A stretch of DNA of 64,000 nt. Source: Actinoplanes sp. N902-109. GTDB taxonomy: Bacteria > Actinomycetota > Actinomycetes > Mycobacteriales > Micromonosporaceae. Each line of letters starts with the position of its first letter. Positions within the stretch are counted from its first letter, which is position 1. Below are positions 35,711-44,176 of the stretch, piece by piece. The stretch covers positions 1,241,501 to 1,305,500 of the forward strand of contig NC_021191.1 in NCBI RefSeq assembly GCF_000389965.1. The letters are read 5' to 3'. The translations under genes were made by a program, and so were the position numbers. The notes beneath the pieces are model-generated. The model was given only the letters and a program-made list of their open reading frames with translations, ran no database searches and was not told the DNA's origin.

Positions 35711-35910
35711 TTCGGCTGCTCGGCGTCCCGTGTTGCCGTTCGCCTGCTCGGCGTCCCGTGTTGCCGTTCGCCTGCTCGGCGTCTCGGGTTGCTGTTCGCC
35801 CGCTCGCGTTTCGTGTTGCTGTTCGGCCGCTCGGTGTCTCGTGTTGCCGTTCGGCTGCTTGGCGTCCCGTGTTGCGTTCGGCTGCTCGGCGGCTGCTCTT
35901 GCTCGCGTCG
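35711..35910. repeat. 28-bp tandem repeat, about 7 copies, degenerating rightward
   Basis: CGGCGTCCCG/CGGCGTCTCG-type cores start at 35721, 35749 and 35777, an exact 28-bp period. Degenerate cores follow near 35805, 35832, 35860 and 35887. The unit continues TGTTGCCGTTCGCCTGCT. There are no unique spacers, and 28 is not a multiple of three. Confidence 0.85.
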
Positions 35911-36145
35911 GCGGTGTGGGCGTCTCGGGCCGGCGGCGTGTAAGTGCATTCCCGCACTGGCGTGGCCGTTCCTCCGCAACACGCGGGGTCTTCCCTTGCC
36001 TGCGCCATGGTGCGGGCACTCTGCCGCGCGTCCCTGCCCCCGTCTGGGCGCAACGGCGGCACGCGCCGGCGGTTCTTGCGCAGGTCTGCGCACGGGGCCC
36101 CGACGAGTGATCGGGCCAGGCGAATAAGGAAATTTCCGGATTTAC

Positions 36146-36174
36146 TTGACATGGCCGTTGCGGAGTGTGAATCT
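36146..36174 (+). promoter_or_regulatory. Promoter-like TTGACA-N17-GAATCT
   Basis: TTGACA at 36146-36151 is followed after 17 bp by GAATCT (36169-36174) preceded by TGT (extended -10). No coding region starts within 600 bp, so it may drive a non-coding RNA. Confidence 0.4.
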
Positions 36175-36240
36175 ATAAACACGCAGCGTCAACGGCGATC
36201 GGGGGGTCCCACGGCGCGCGTAGTACCAAACCGGGGGGAT

Positions 36241-36277
36241 GAACGAGGCGGCGGGTCTTTGACCTGTCGCCTCGTTC
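36241..36277 (+). other. Strong hairpin, possible sRNA element or attenuator
   Basis: GAACGAGGCG and CGCCTCGTTC pair perfectly (10 bp). Inside the loop, GGTC and GACC can pair around TTT. It starts about 60 bases downstream of the predicted transcription start, and a tiny ATG frame (7 codons) begins just before it. Confidence 0.5.
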
Positions 36278-36595
36278 GCTGTAGGGCGCACAATGCATTT
36301 TCAGCCGAAACTCGCAACGGGGATCACTGTCCGATTAGCGAGCAGCTTCTCATCGTCTTACGGACAGGGTCGCGGCACCCCAGGGGCGCCTGGCGTGGGC
36401 AGCGGGCGGAACCTGCGAGGTGAGCGAAGTCCGGGCGTGTGCCGAGGTGTGGCGTCGCGGGGACCCGCCGCATGGGCGGGCGAGTGTGCCGTCACGACGT
36501 ACGAGGAAGGCGGCCGGTGCGCTCGCGTCCCCGCAGATGTGCTGGTCCGGGGCTTGGGCTAGGTGCAATGAGGTGGCACCGGGCCGGCACATGGA

Positions 36596-36631
36596 AAAGC
36601 GAACCGGTGGTTGCCGCCGCCGGTTCGCTTT
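36596..36631 (+). terminator. 12-bp hairpin ending in CTTT
   Basis: AAAGCGAACCGG and CCGGTTCGCTTT form a perfect 12-bp stem around a 12-nt loop. No protein gene precedes it, so it probably ends a non-coding transcript from the 36.15-36.6 kb region. Confidence 0.55.
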
Positions 36632-36764
36632 CCGACATCCGCGCATTGCCCCCGCAGGCGAAGCGCGGGGTGCACGGCCTCCCGCCCGGCGACCTGCACC
36701 AAAGAGGTATTTCTTATCCCATTAGCACATGCTCGCGGGCGAGTTGCAAGTGCAGATAGTGGTC

Positions 36765-36775
36765 TGCAAGTTGCA
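36765..36775. promoter_or_regulatory. TGCAAGTTGCA operator-like palindrome
   Basis: TGCAA-G-TTGCA is a perfect odd palindrome ending 12 bp before the -10 TACGGT of the XRE gene, with a related TTGCAAGTGCA at 36744-36754. The site overlaps the -35 position, so binding would repress. Confidence 0.45.
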
Positions 36776-36787
36776 GTGAGTGGCCGG

Positions 36788-36793
36788 TACGGT
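36788..36793 (+). promoter_or_regulatory. -10 hexamer TACGGT, leaderless type
   Basis: TACGGT lies 6 nt before the GTG start of the XRE regulator at 36800. Confidence 0.55.
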
Positions 36794-36799
36794 TAGCGC

Positions 36800-37642
36800 G
36801 TGGCTAGACCGACGTCGATGGCGGCGCGCCGGGAGCTGGGTGAGGAACTCCGCCGGTTGCGGGGTGAGCGCCGCGCCGCCGCTGTGGCTGGAGCGCTGGG
36901 CTGGTCGGAGTCCAAGTTGAGCAGGATCGAGACGGCGCGCACCGGCATTTCGGACGCCGACCTGGAGCGGCTGCTGCACACGCTCGCCGCACCTGTCGGC
37001 GAGCGGGTCCGGCTGCGAGAGTTGGCACGCCGTGGCCGCGACCGGGTGTGGTGGGCGCCGTACCGCTCCTCGGTCAACGTCCCCTACGACGAGTACGTCG
37101 CGTTCGAGGCCGAGGCCGTGCTCATGTGCGAGTGGGAGGCTCAGCTCGTGCCCGGTCTGCTGCAGACCGACGAGTATGCGCACGCCGTCATCGCGGCCGG
37201 CGCCGACGTACGCGATCAGGAGACGCTGCAGCGCCGGACGGCGCTGCGGATGGCACGGCAGAGCGTGCTGAGCCGCGACCCCGCCTTGCGGCTGTGCATC
37301 GTCATGGACGAGGCCGTTCTCCGGCGCGAGGTCGGTGGGCCCGAGGTGCTGCGGCGCCAGCTACGCCGGCTGTACGACGCGAGCTTGCGGCCGGGGGTGG
37401 AGCTTCATGTTGTCCCGTTTTCAGCTGGTTCGCACGCTGCACTCACCGAGGCCTTCGTCATCTTCGAGTTCGACGATCGGCCCGCGGTTGTCCACAGCGA
37501 GGACTTGATCGGTGGGCAATTGCGGACAAAGCCCTCGGATGTCCGGGTCTACCGCGAGGCTTTCGCCGATCTCCGGCGGCGGGCGTTGCCCGTGGCGGAG
37601 ACCCAGGCGCTCATCGCCCTTTCAGGCGAACGGCTGAACTGA
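36800..37642 (+). CDS. XRE-family regulator with DUF5753 (Scr1-type) domain
   Basis: The 280-residue protein has an N-terminal helix-turn-helix (LGEELRRLRGERRAAAVAGAL followed by SESKLSRIETAR, residues about 10-48). The C-terminal domain is of the DUF5753/Scr1 type: FEAEAVLMCEWEAQLVPGLLQT, VMDEAVLRREVGGPEVLRRQL and VVPFSAGSHAALTEAFVIFEF. In streptomycetes such proteins pair with short DUF397 proteins in development and antibiotic control, with features of toxin-antitoxin pairs. A DUF397 gene follows 48 bp later. The GTG start is supported by the -10 hexamer; TGCAAGTTGCA upstream is a candidate autoregulatory site. Confidence 0.9.
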   Translation: MARPTSMAARRELGEELRRLRGERRAAAVAGALGWSESKLSRIETARTGISDADLERLLHTLAAPVGERVRLRELARRGRDRVWWAPYRSSVNVPYDEYVAFEAEAVLMCEWEAQLVPGLLQTDEYAHAVIAAGADVRDQETLQRRTALRMARQSVLSRDPALRLCIVMDEAVLRREVGGPEVLRRQLRRLYDASLRPGVELHVVPFSAGSHAALTEAFVIFEFDDRPAVVHSEDLIGGQLRTKPSDVRVYREAFADLRRRALPVAETQALIALSGERLN

Positions 37643-37690
37643 GCGGCATTCCCCAGCGTTAAGCCAGCGGGTAACCATTCGCTGAAGGGC

Positions 37691-37891
37691 ATGACATTGC
37701 AACAGAACGCTTTGACCTGGCGGAAGAGCACGCGCAGCGGGGCGGCCGGCCACTGTGTGGAGGTTGCTACGGCGGCCGCCGCTGTGTTCGTACGGGACAG
37801 CAAGGATGTTTCCGGTCCGGTTCTTGAATTCGGCGTGGTGGGATGGGCGGAGTTCGTCGCCGGCGTGCGCGCCGGGGAGTTCGATCGCTGA
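37691..37891 (+). CDS. DUF397 domain protein
   Basis: The 66-residue protein shows the DUF397 pattern: LTWRKSTRSGAAGHCVEVA, then VFVRDSKDVSGPVLEF and WAEFVAGVRAGEFDR at the end. Members are small partners of the XRE/DUF5753 regulators and are thought to be the toxin-like or signalling half of the pair. The ATG at 37691 has only a weak ribosome site (GAAGGG), and translation may depend on the XRE gene just upstream. Confidence 0.9.
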   Translation: MTLQQNALTWRKSTRSGAAGHCVEVATAAAAVFVRDSKDVSGPVLEFGVVGWAEFVAGVRAGEFDR

Positions 37892-38058
37892 GGGCATCAA
37901 CGGTGGTACGGGTGGTGTCCGCCGCCCGTACCAGGCCCGCGGGGCGTTCCCGCGCACCCTTTCTTTTTCCTGCCGGGCGGGCCATGATTCGAGCTCGGCG
38001 GCCGATGATCGACGGGCGGTCACACCGGCCGGAAGGGGACAGTGCAATATTGGATCGC

Positions 38059-38748
38059 ATGAGAGCCCGTGTACTCGTCGTCGATGACGACCCCGCGCTG
38101 GCCGAGATGCTCGGCATCGTCCTGCGCAGCGAGGGCTTCCTGCCCTCGTTCGTGGCCGACGGAGAACGAGCCCTCGCCGCGTTCCGGGAGAACAGGCCCG
38201 ACATCGTTCTGCTCGACCTCATGCTGCCCGGCATGAGCGGCATCGATGTCGCCCGTGCCATCCGCACCGAGTCGGGCATCCCGATCGTCATGCTCACCGC
38301 CAAGAGCGACACCGTGGACGTGGTGCTCGGGCTCGAGTCCGGTGCCGACGACTACGTGGTCAAGCCGTTCAAGCCCAAGGAACTGGTCGCCCGGATGCGC
38401 GCCCGGCTGCGCCGCGGTGAGGACGCCGCCCCGGAGCTGCTCACGATCGGGCCGCCCGGCAATCAGATCACCATCGACGTGCCCGCGCACACCGTCTCGC
38501 GCGACGGCGAGGAGGTGAAGCTGACCCCGCTCGAGTTCGACCTGCTGGTCGCGCTCGCCCGCAAGCCGCGTCAGGTCTTCACCCGTGAGGTCCTGCTCGA
38601 ACAGGTGTGGGGCTATCGGCACGCGGCCGACACGCGGCTGGTCAACGTGCACGTCCAGCGGCTGCGGGCCAAGATCGAACCGGACCCGGAACGGCCCGAG
38701 ATCATCCTGACCGTACGCGGGGTCGGCTACAAGGCAGGCACCGGCTGA
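38059..38748 (+). CDS. mtrA: Response regulator MtrA
   Basis: The 229-residue OmpR-family regulator has a receiver domain at residues 1-115: acidic pocket VVDDDPALAEML, phosphoacceptor D53 in VLLDLMLPGMSG, the Thr in VMLTAKSD and the Lys in VVKPFKPKEL. A winged-helix DNA-binding domain follows (LTPLEFDLLVALARKPRQVF, VNVHVQRLRAKIEPD). MtrA controls cell-wall, division and replication genes in actinobacteria. ATG 38059 gives the canonical N-terminus; there is no Shine-Dalgarno and a weak AATATT lies 7 nt upstream. It leads mtrA-mtrB-lpqB. Confidence 0.96.
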   Translation: MRARVLVVDDDPALAEMLGIVLRSEGFLPSFVADGERALAAFRENRPDIVLLDLMLPGMSGIDVARAIRTESGIPIVMLTAKSDTVDVVLGLESGADDYVVKPFKPKELVARMRARLRRGEDAAPELLTIGPPGNQITIDVPAHTVSRDGEEVKLTPLEFDLLVALARKPRQVFTREVLLEQVWGYRHAADTRLVNVHVQRLRAKIEPDPERPEIILTVRGVGYKAGTG

Positions 38749-38788
38749 GGTTGTCCACAGGGTGTCCGGGGCTGAGGTGACGAAGGGC

Positions 38789-38794
38789 TAACCT
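38789..38794 (+). promoter_or_regulatory. -10 hexamer TAACCT, leaderless type
   Basis: TAACCT lies 8 nt before ATG 38803, so mtrB and lpqB can be transcribed independently of mtrA. Confidence 0.5.
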
Positions 38795-38802
38795 TGGCCC
38801 CG

Positions 38803-40683
38803 ATGCGTGCTCCCGCCTGGCTTCCGATGCCCATCCGCCGCACCCTTCGAGTGGTGCGCCGGCAGTGGCGTGCTGCTGTGCGCCGGGCCCGGCGGTTGTC
38901 CGCCCCGGCCCGCCGCGCCTGGCGGCGTTCCCTGCACCTGCGGGTCGTCACGCTGACCCTGGTGATGTCCAGCCTGCTCGTCGGCGGGTTCGGCTGGTTC
39001 ATCGCCGATCACAGCACCCAGATCCTGCTCGACCGCGCCGAGGACGAGGTGCGGTCGCAGATGACGGGCAAGGTCGACTACGCCTACCGCCAGCTCACCG
39101 TGCACCGCACGGCTCGTGACCCCAAGCTGCCCGCGACCATCAACGACACGGTGACCCGGCTGGCCGACACCGACCCGGCCGAGAGCGGCGGCGCGATCGT
39201 GCAGCTGCGCGCCGACAACGTCCCCGACCTCAAGCCGGTCACCTCGACCAAGGCCGACACCACCGCCCTGATCACCCGGCAGATGCGCCACGCGGTGGCG
39301 GTGGACAGTCAGGTCTCCCAGCAGATCCGCACCACCGAGGTGAACGGCGAGCCGGTCAAATACCTGGTGTACGGCTCACCCGTGCCGACCAGCTTCGGGC
39401 ACGTCGAGCTCTACTACCTGGTCCCGCTGACCACCGAGGACCGCGCGGCCAACCAGATCCGGGCCACGGTGCTGGTCACCGGTCTGGCGCTGGTGATCCT
39501 GCTCGGCATGCTGGCGGGTCTGGTCACCCGGATGGTGGTGACGCCGGTCCGGGTCGCCGCCCGCACCGCGCAGCGGCTCTCCGCCGGCCTGCTGGACCAG
39601 CGCATGAAGGTCGACGGCGAGGACGACCTGGCCCTGCTCGCGGCCTCGTTCAACCAGATGGCGGCCAACCTGCAGCGGCAGATCGTGCGGCTCGAGGAGA
39701 TGTCCCGGCTGCAACGGCGGTTCACCTCGGACGTGTCCCACGAGCTGCGGACACCGCTCACGACCGTACGGATGGCGGCCGATCTGATCTTCACCGAGCG
39801 CGACGAGTTCGAGCCGGCCGTGGCGCGCAGCGCCGAGCTGCTGCAGGCCGAGCTCGACCGGTTCGAGAGCCTGCTCACCGACCTGCTGGAGATCAGCCGG
39901 TTCGACGCGGGCTTCGCGGCGCTCGACGCCGAGCACACCGACCTGGTGCCGATCGTGCAGCGGGTGGCCGAGCGGCTCGAGGGCCTGGCCGAACGGGTCG
40001 GGGTGACCATCGAGCTGCGGCTGCCCGACACCCCGGTCATCGCCGAGGTCGACCCCCGCCGGGTCGAGCGCATCCTGCGCAACCTCGTCGGCAACGCGGT
40101 CGAGCACGGCGAGCACAAGCCGGTCGAGGTCACCATGGCCACCGACGACGCCGCGGTCGCCGTCACGGTGCGCGACCACGGGGTGGGGCTCAAGCCCGGC
40201 GAGGAGCGGCTGGTGTTCAACCGGTTCTGGCGGGCCGACCCGTCGCGGGCCCGGCAGACCGGCGGCACCGGACTGGGCCTGTCCATCGCGGTGGAGGACG
40301 CGCGGCTGCACGGCGGCTGGCTCGAGGCCTGGGGCGAGCCCGGCGGCGGCGCGCAGTTCCGGCTGACCATCCCGGTGCGCTCGGGTGACCGCCTGGTCGC
40401 GGCGCCGCTGCCGCTGATCCCCCGCGACCGCGCCATAGACGCCGTCGCCACCCCGCCGTCGCTGCCCGCCGCGCCGTCGAGCGGGAAGACGGAGCAGGCC
40501 GCCGGGCCGTCGAGCGGGAGGACGGAGCAAGCCGCCGGGTCGTCGAGCGGGAGGACGGAGCAAGCCGCCGCGCCGCCGGCAGGCGAGACCGCGGCCCCCG
40601 GAGAGGTGCCGGCGGCGGTCGACGCGAACGAGCGCGCCGACGACGAGGCGCACGGTGACGAGCCCGCGGAGGTGACGCGATGA
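38803..40683 (+). CDS. mtrB: Sensor histidine kinase MtrB
   Basis: This 626-residue membrane kinase phosphorylates MtrA. After a basic N-terminus, a first transmembrane helix (VTLTLVMSSLLVGGFGWFIA) precedes an extracytoplasmic sensor domain to about residue 220. A second helix (ATVLVTGLALVILLGMLAG) is followed by HAMP. The phosphorylated His is H313 in SDVSHELRTPLTTVRMA. The ATPase domain has NLVGNAVEHGEH (N box), RDHGVGLKPGEE and GGTGLGLSIA. The C-terminal tail carries an 11-residue tandem repeat (SSGKTEQAAGP and two variants, DNA 40476-40574), unusual for the family core. Its stop overlaps the lpqB start (ATGA). Confidence 0.95.
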   Translation: MRAPAWLPMPIRRTLRVVRRQWRAAVRRARRLSAPARRAWRRSLHLRVVTLTLVMSSLLVGGFGWFIADHSTQILLDRAEDEVRSQMTGKVDYAYRQLTVHRTARDPKLPATINDTVTRLADTDPAESGGAIVQLRADNVPDLKPVTSTKADTTALITRQMRHAVAVDSQVSQQIRTTEVNGEPVKYLVYGSPVPTSFGHVELYYLVPLTTEDRAANQIRATVLVTGLALVILLGMLAGLVTRMVVTPVRVAARTAQRLSAGLLDQRMKVDGEDDLALLAASFNQMAANLQRQIVRLEEMSRLQRRFTSDVSHELRTPLTTVRMAADLIFTERDEFEPAVARSAELLQAELDRFESLLTDLLEISRFDAGFAALDAEHTDLVPIVQRVAERLEGLAERVGVTIELRLPDTPVIAEVDPRRVERILRNLVGNAVEHGEHKPVEVTMATDDAAVAVTVRDHGVGLKPGEERLVFNRFWRADPSRARQTGGTGLGLSIAVEDARLHGGWLEAWGEPGGGAQFRLTIPVRSGDRLVAAPLPLIPRDRAIDAVATPPSLPAAPSSGKTEQAAGPSSGRTEQAAGSSSGRTEQAAAPPAGETAAPGEVPAAVDANERADDEAHGDEPAEVTR

Positions 40684-42500
40684 GGCGGGGACTGCTTGCC
40701 GCCGTGCTGGCCGCGCTGCTCACCCTGGCTGGGTGCGGCATCCCGGACAACACCGAGGTGCAGAAGATCAAGAACGGACCGACCACCGGGTTCGCGTCCG
40801 GCGACAACGACGCACCCGACCGGTTCACCCGGCAGGACGCCGGCGACAACCTGGAACTGGTGCAGTACTACCTGCGGGCGGCTGCGGCCAGCGATCCGGA
40901 CACCTCGCTCAAACAGGTCGAGAGCTTCATGTCGCCGTCGGCCGGTAGCTCGTTCAAGGCGCCCACCGACATCCGGGTCGTACACGTCACCGACGACGTG
41001 CTGTCCAACCCGGGCAGCGAGGACGCCTCCTTCAAGGCCGTCACCATCGGCGTGCTCACGCAGAAGGGCATCCTCGAGCCGTCGCAGGACACCACCGAGC
41101 AGACCTACCACTTCACGGTGCAGAAGGTGAACGGCCGTTCGGGGCTGTTCATCACCAAGGCGCCGCAGGTCATGCTGCTCACCGACGCGGCACTGGACGT
41201 CTACTACGAGCCGCGCACGATCTACTTCTGGAACAAGGACCACACCGCGCTCGTGCCCGACGTCCGCTACCTCTCCGCAGACGTGCCGTCCGAGCAGGTG
41301 CCGCAGCAGGTCATCAAGTGGCTGATCGACGGGCCGTCGAGCTGGCTGTCCGACTCGGTCGAGCCGTTGCCCGAGGGCACCCAGCTGAACGGCAACGTGC
41401 CCGCCCCCGGCAACGGCAAGTTGCAGATCAGCCTGACCGGGCAGGCGGTGCAGCCGCCCGAGGACCCCAAGGCGCTCGACTGGTTGCGCCGGCAGCTGAT
41501 GTGGTCGCTGCAGGACCTGCTGCCCCGGGTGCTGGAGCTGACCATCGGCAACGCCGATGAGGTCGACTACGACAGCAACGACTACCTGGTCAGCAACGCC
41601 TCCTACCGGCTGCCCAGCTCGCCCGAGCGGTTCGTGATCTACAACCAGCAGATCCGCCGGCTGTCACGCTCGCCCGGGGCGACCGACCCCATCCCGGTGA
41701 TTCGGCCCGAGGCCAACCGCAATGTCCGGGCGGCCGCGCTCTCGCACAGCGTCACCGATCACCGGTACGCCGCCCTGGTCACCAGCGACAAGGGGCACAA
41801 CGTGCTCCGGGTCGGGAGCGCGGCGATGGGGCAGCAGGCCGACCTCCGGGCCATCCCGCTCAAGGCCGGGTCGGTCGGCCAGCCGGCGTGGGCGATCACC
41901 TCGGACGACCCGCAGACCGGCGCCATCGGCCTGATCACGATCGGCGGCCGGCTGTACAGCTTCTCCGCGGACGGCTCGCCGCTGCGCGAGGTCGGCTGGC
42001 CCGGACCGGGCAGCGGGTCGATCACCGCCGTGGCGGTCGCCCCGGACGGCCGGCGGCTCGTCCTGGTCGTCGGGGGCAAGGCATACGTGGCCGCGCTCAA
42101 CGTCGACGGCGACAAGCCCGAGCTGTCGACCCCGCCGCGCGAGATCAAGGTGTTCCAGCTGAGCAGCGTCACCGCCGCCGACTGGGGCACGGAGACGTCG
42201 CTGGTCGTCGCCGGGGTCACCGCCCGGGGCCGGGCCGCGATCATCGAGACCGAGATCGACGGCACCCGGTCGTCGGAGGTGCTCGAGGATATCGGCACCG
42301 ACCACGTCACCTACCTGACCTCGTACCCGGTCAGCCCGGTGCCGGTCAAGCAGCTGCCGGACGTCATCCACTACATGGCGAACGGCGTGACGTTCGACGC
42401 GCTCACCCCGCCGGTCCGGATCGGCGTGGGCGATCTGGCCGATCCGGTCACCAACCCGCCGTCCGGCGTCGTGCCCGTCGCGCCGTTCTTCCTGCGCTGA
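40680..42500 (+). CDS. lpqB: Lipoprotein LpqB
   Basis: The 606-residue lipoprotein has signal LLAAVLAALLTLAGC (lipobox LAGC) and the mature start GIPDNTEVQKI. A GerMN-like domain occupies about residues 60-300 (VVHVTDDVLSNPG, ERFVIYNQQIRRL downstream). The second half resembles a beta-propeller (AAALSHSVTDHRYAALVTSD, AVAVAPDGRRLVLVVGGKAYV). LpqB interacts with MtrB and modulates MtrAB signalling in mycobacteria, and the conserved mtrA-mtrB-lpqB order is kept here. ATG 40680 overlaps the mtrB stop by 4 bp. Confidence 0.95.
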   Translation: MRRGLLAAVLAALLTLAGCGIPDNTEVQKIKNGPTTGFASGDNDAPDRFTRQDAGDNLELVQYYLRAAAASDPDTSLKQVESFMSPSAGSSFKAPTDIRVVHVTDDVLSNPGSEDASFKAVTIGVLTQKGILEPSQDTTEQTYHFTVQKVNGRSGLFITKAPQVMLLTDAALDVYYEPRTIYFWNKDHTALVPDVRYLSADVPSEQVPQQVIKWLIDGPSSWLSDSVEPLPEGTQLNGNVPAPGNGKLQISLTGQAVQPPEDPKALDWLRRQLMWSLQDLLPRVLELTIGNADEVDYDSNDYLVSNASYRLPSSPERFVIYNQQIRRLSRSPGATDPIPVIRPEANRNVRAAALSHSVTDHRYAALVTSDKGHNVLRVGSAAMGQQADLRAIPLKAGSVGQPAWAITSDDPQTGAIGLITIGGRLYSFSADGSPLREVGWPGPGSGSITAVAVAPDGRRLVLVVGGKAYVAALNVDGDKPELSTPPREIKVFQLSSVTAADWGTETSLVVAGVTARGRAAIIETEIDGTRSSEVLEDIGTDHVTYLTSYPVSPVPVKQLPDVIHYMANGVTFDALTPPVRIGVGDLADPVTNPPSGVVPVAPFFLR

Positions 42501-42533
42501 GCCGATCATGCGGCCGGGCGACTGCGGTGAGGT

Positions 42534-43370
42534 GTGATCGTGCGGCTCGGTGAGCTCGGGGCGGACCTCGCCGACCTGGTGCTGCCCGGGGCGTGTGCCG
42601 GCTGCGGCGCGGAGCGGGTGCCGTTGCGGTGCGGTGCTTGCGAGACCTGTGTGACGGCCTTGGAAACCCTGGTGCCGTACGGGACCAGCCCGTCACCGCC
42701 GCCGCCGGGCATGCCGCCGTGCGTGACGGCCGGACCGTACGCGGGACCGCTGCGCGAGATGCTGCTGGCGTACAAGGAGCGCGGCCGGCACGGGTTGGCC
42801 CGGCCGCTCGGGGCGCTGCTGGCGGGCTCGGTGGCGGCGGCTGTCGTGCGAGCCGGCGGCGCTCGGGGCGGACCCGTCGAGCTTGTTGCGGTGCCGTCGA
42901 CCGCGCGGGCGGCACGGGAGCGGCACGGCGATCACATGGCGCGGATGGCCGCACATGCGGTGCGGCGCCTGCGCGACGCGGGTTGGCAGGCTGATCTTCA
43001 CCAGCCGTTGCGGACGTTGCCGCGGCCGGACTCAGCGTCACTGGACGTGAGCGCACGGCTGGCTGCGGCTGAGAATTCCCTGCGAATCCGACCGGCTCGG
43101 ATCCGCATTCCGCGGCGGCGGCCGACGATGGGAGGCACCCTGATAGTGGTGGACGACATCGTCACGACCGGGGCCACGCTGGCCGCGGTGACGAGCCGGC
43201 TACGGGAGGCGGACATGCAGGTCAATGGGGCTGCTGTGCTGGCAGCGACGAGACTGCGCCGAGATCGCCGCCGCCCGCGGATCACCATCCCCGGCCGGTG
43301 GATGCCAGGGTCGGAAGTCCCGCTATCGGGTTGCCCAACGAGGGGTGACGGGCAGCCGTCGGCAGGTTAG
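42534..43370 (+). CDS. comF: ComF-family phosphoribosyltransferase-like protein
   Basis: The 278-residue protein has an N-terminal zinc-ribbon (CAGCGAERVPLRCGACETC, residues 20-38). A type I phosphoribosyltransferase domain follows, with YKERGRHGLARPLGALLAG and the PRPP loop LIVVDDIVTTGATLAAV. ComF proteins are linked to DNA uptake in competent bacteria; in actinobacteria the role is not settled. The extra basic/Pro-rich C-terminus of about 35 residues after TRLRRDRRRPR is unusual. I use GTG 42534 with GGTGAGGT upstream; GTG 42540 is equally possible. It lies 33 bp after lpqB. Confidence 0.85.
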   Translation: MIVRLGELGADLADLVLPGACAGCGAERVPLRCGACETCVTALETLVPYGTSPSPPPPGMPPCVTAGPYAGPLREMLLAYKERGRHGLARPLGALLAGSVAAAVVRAGGARGGPVELVAVPSTARAARERHGDHMARMAAHAVRRLRDAGWQADLHQPLRTLPRPDSASLDVSARLAAAENSLRIRPARIRIPRRRPTMGGTLIVVDDIVTTGATLAAVTSRLREADMQVNGAAVLAATRLRRDRRRPRITIPGRWMPGSEVPLSGCPTRGDGQPSAG

Positions 43371-43384
43371 CGTTTTGGTGACGA

Positions 43385-43406
43385 GGGTAAGCGTCCCCGC
43401 TTATCC
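43385..43406 (+). other. Small hairpin between comF and hpf
   Basis: TAAGCG and CGCTTA pair around a TCCC loop, extended by G-C pairs outside. It could end the comF transcript or structure the hpf leader. Confidence 0.35.
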
Positions 43407-43561
43407 GCCACCGGAGCGAAGTCGAACATCCAGACCCGCCGCACCGGAAAGGAGCGTCCTCGTAAGCCGTTTCGGTCACGTGCGTGGGATTGCTCCGTGG
43501 TCCCCGGCGTCACCGACACCAGCACACCGCGATCAAGTGCAAGCGTTGGGGGAGGTCACGA

Positions 43562-44176
43562 GTGGACATTGTCGTCAAGGGCCGCAACGTAGAGGTTCCC
43601 GATCACTATCGGGAACACGTCGCCGACAAGCTGGCAAAAGTCGAACGGTACGACCAGAAGCTGATCAGAGTCGACGTGGAGCTGTTCCACGAGCGCAACC
43701 CGCGGCAGTCCGACAACTGCCAGCGCGTGGAGATCACCGTGGTGACCCGTGGTCCGGTCATCCGGGCCGAGGCCTGTGCCAAGGATTTCTACGCCGCGCT
43801 GGACTGCGCCATCAACAAACTCGACGGCCGCCTGCGCCGCGCCGCCGACCGCCGCCGCGTTCACCGCGGCCGGCACGCACCGGTGTCCGTGGCAGCAGCC
43901 ACCGCCGGGCTCCCGACCGACCTGCCGAGCCTGTCACCGGACGAAGCGACGCTGGCAGCCGACCCGCAGGAACACGACGACAACCAGCCGTGGCGCATCG
44001 TGCGCGAAAAGGAACACCCAGCGGACCCGATGACCGTCGATGACGCTCTCTTCCAGATGGAGCTTGTCGGCCACGACTTCTATCTCTTCCACGACAAGGA
44101 AAGCGGCCGCCCGAGCGTCGTCTACCGGCGCCGCGGCTACGACTACGGCATCCTCAGCCTGGAGACCACCGGCTGA
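43562..44176 (+). CDS. hpf: Ribosome hibernation promoting factor, long form
   Basis: The 204-residue protein has an N-terminal S30AE/HPF domain (residues 1-100: VVKGRNVEVPDHYREHVADK, KLIRVDVELFHERNP, RVEITVVTRGPVIRAEA, DFYAALDCAINKLDGRLRR). A linker and the C-terminal dimerisation domain follow (VDDALFQMELVGHDFYLFHD, VYRRRGYDYGILSLE). The long form drives 100S ribosome dimer formation in stationary phase. GTG 43562 gives the family N-terminus and has a GGGGGAGG ribosome site; the frame is open upstream but is not HPF-like. Confidence 0.95.
   Translation: MDIVVKGRNVEVPDHYREHVADKLAKVERYDQKLIRVDVELFHERNPRQSDNCQRVEITVVTRGPVIRAEACAKDFYAALDCAINKLDGRLRRAADRRRVHRGRHAPVSVAAATAGLPTDLPSLSPDEATLAADPQEHDDNQPWRIVREKEHPADPMTVDDALFQMELVGHDFYLFHDKESGRPSVVYRRRGYDYGILSLETTG

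Larger units (their letters stand above)
35554..36799. other. 1.25-kb gene-free region with repeats and RNA-like structures
   Basis: No frame here has convincing protein character. The first part holds a 28-bp tandem array (35711-35910). From about 36120 the composition becomes less GC-rich and a promoter-like pair, several strong hairpins and a terminator-like stem appear (listed separately), followed by the operator region of the XRE gene. Confidence 0.6.

Noticed and set aside
35711..35910. 28-bp repeats as a CRISPR array
   Set aside because: Units are directly adjacent with no unique spacers, and no cas genes are present.
36232..36255. Seven-codon leader peptide before the 36241 hairpin
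   Set aside because: A tiny ATG frame near a G-rich stretch is expected by chance, there is no downstream biosynthetic gene, and no run of a single amino acid codon.
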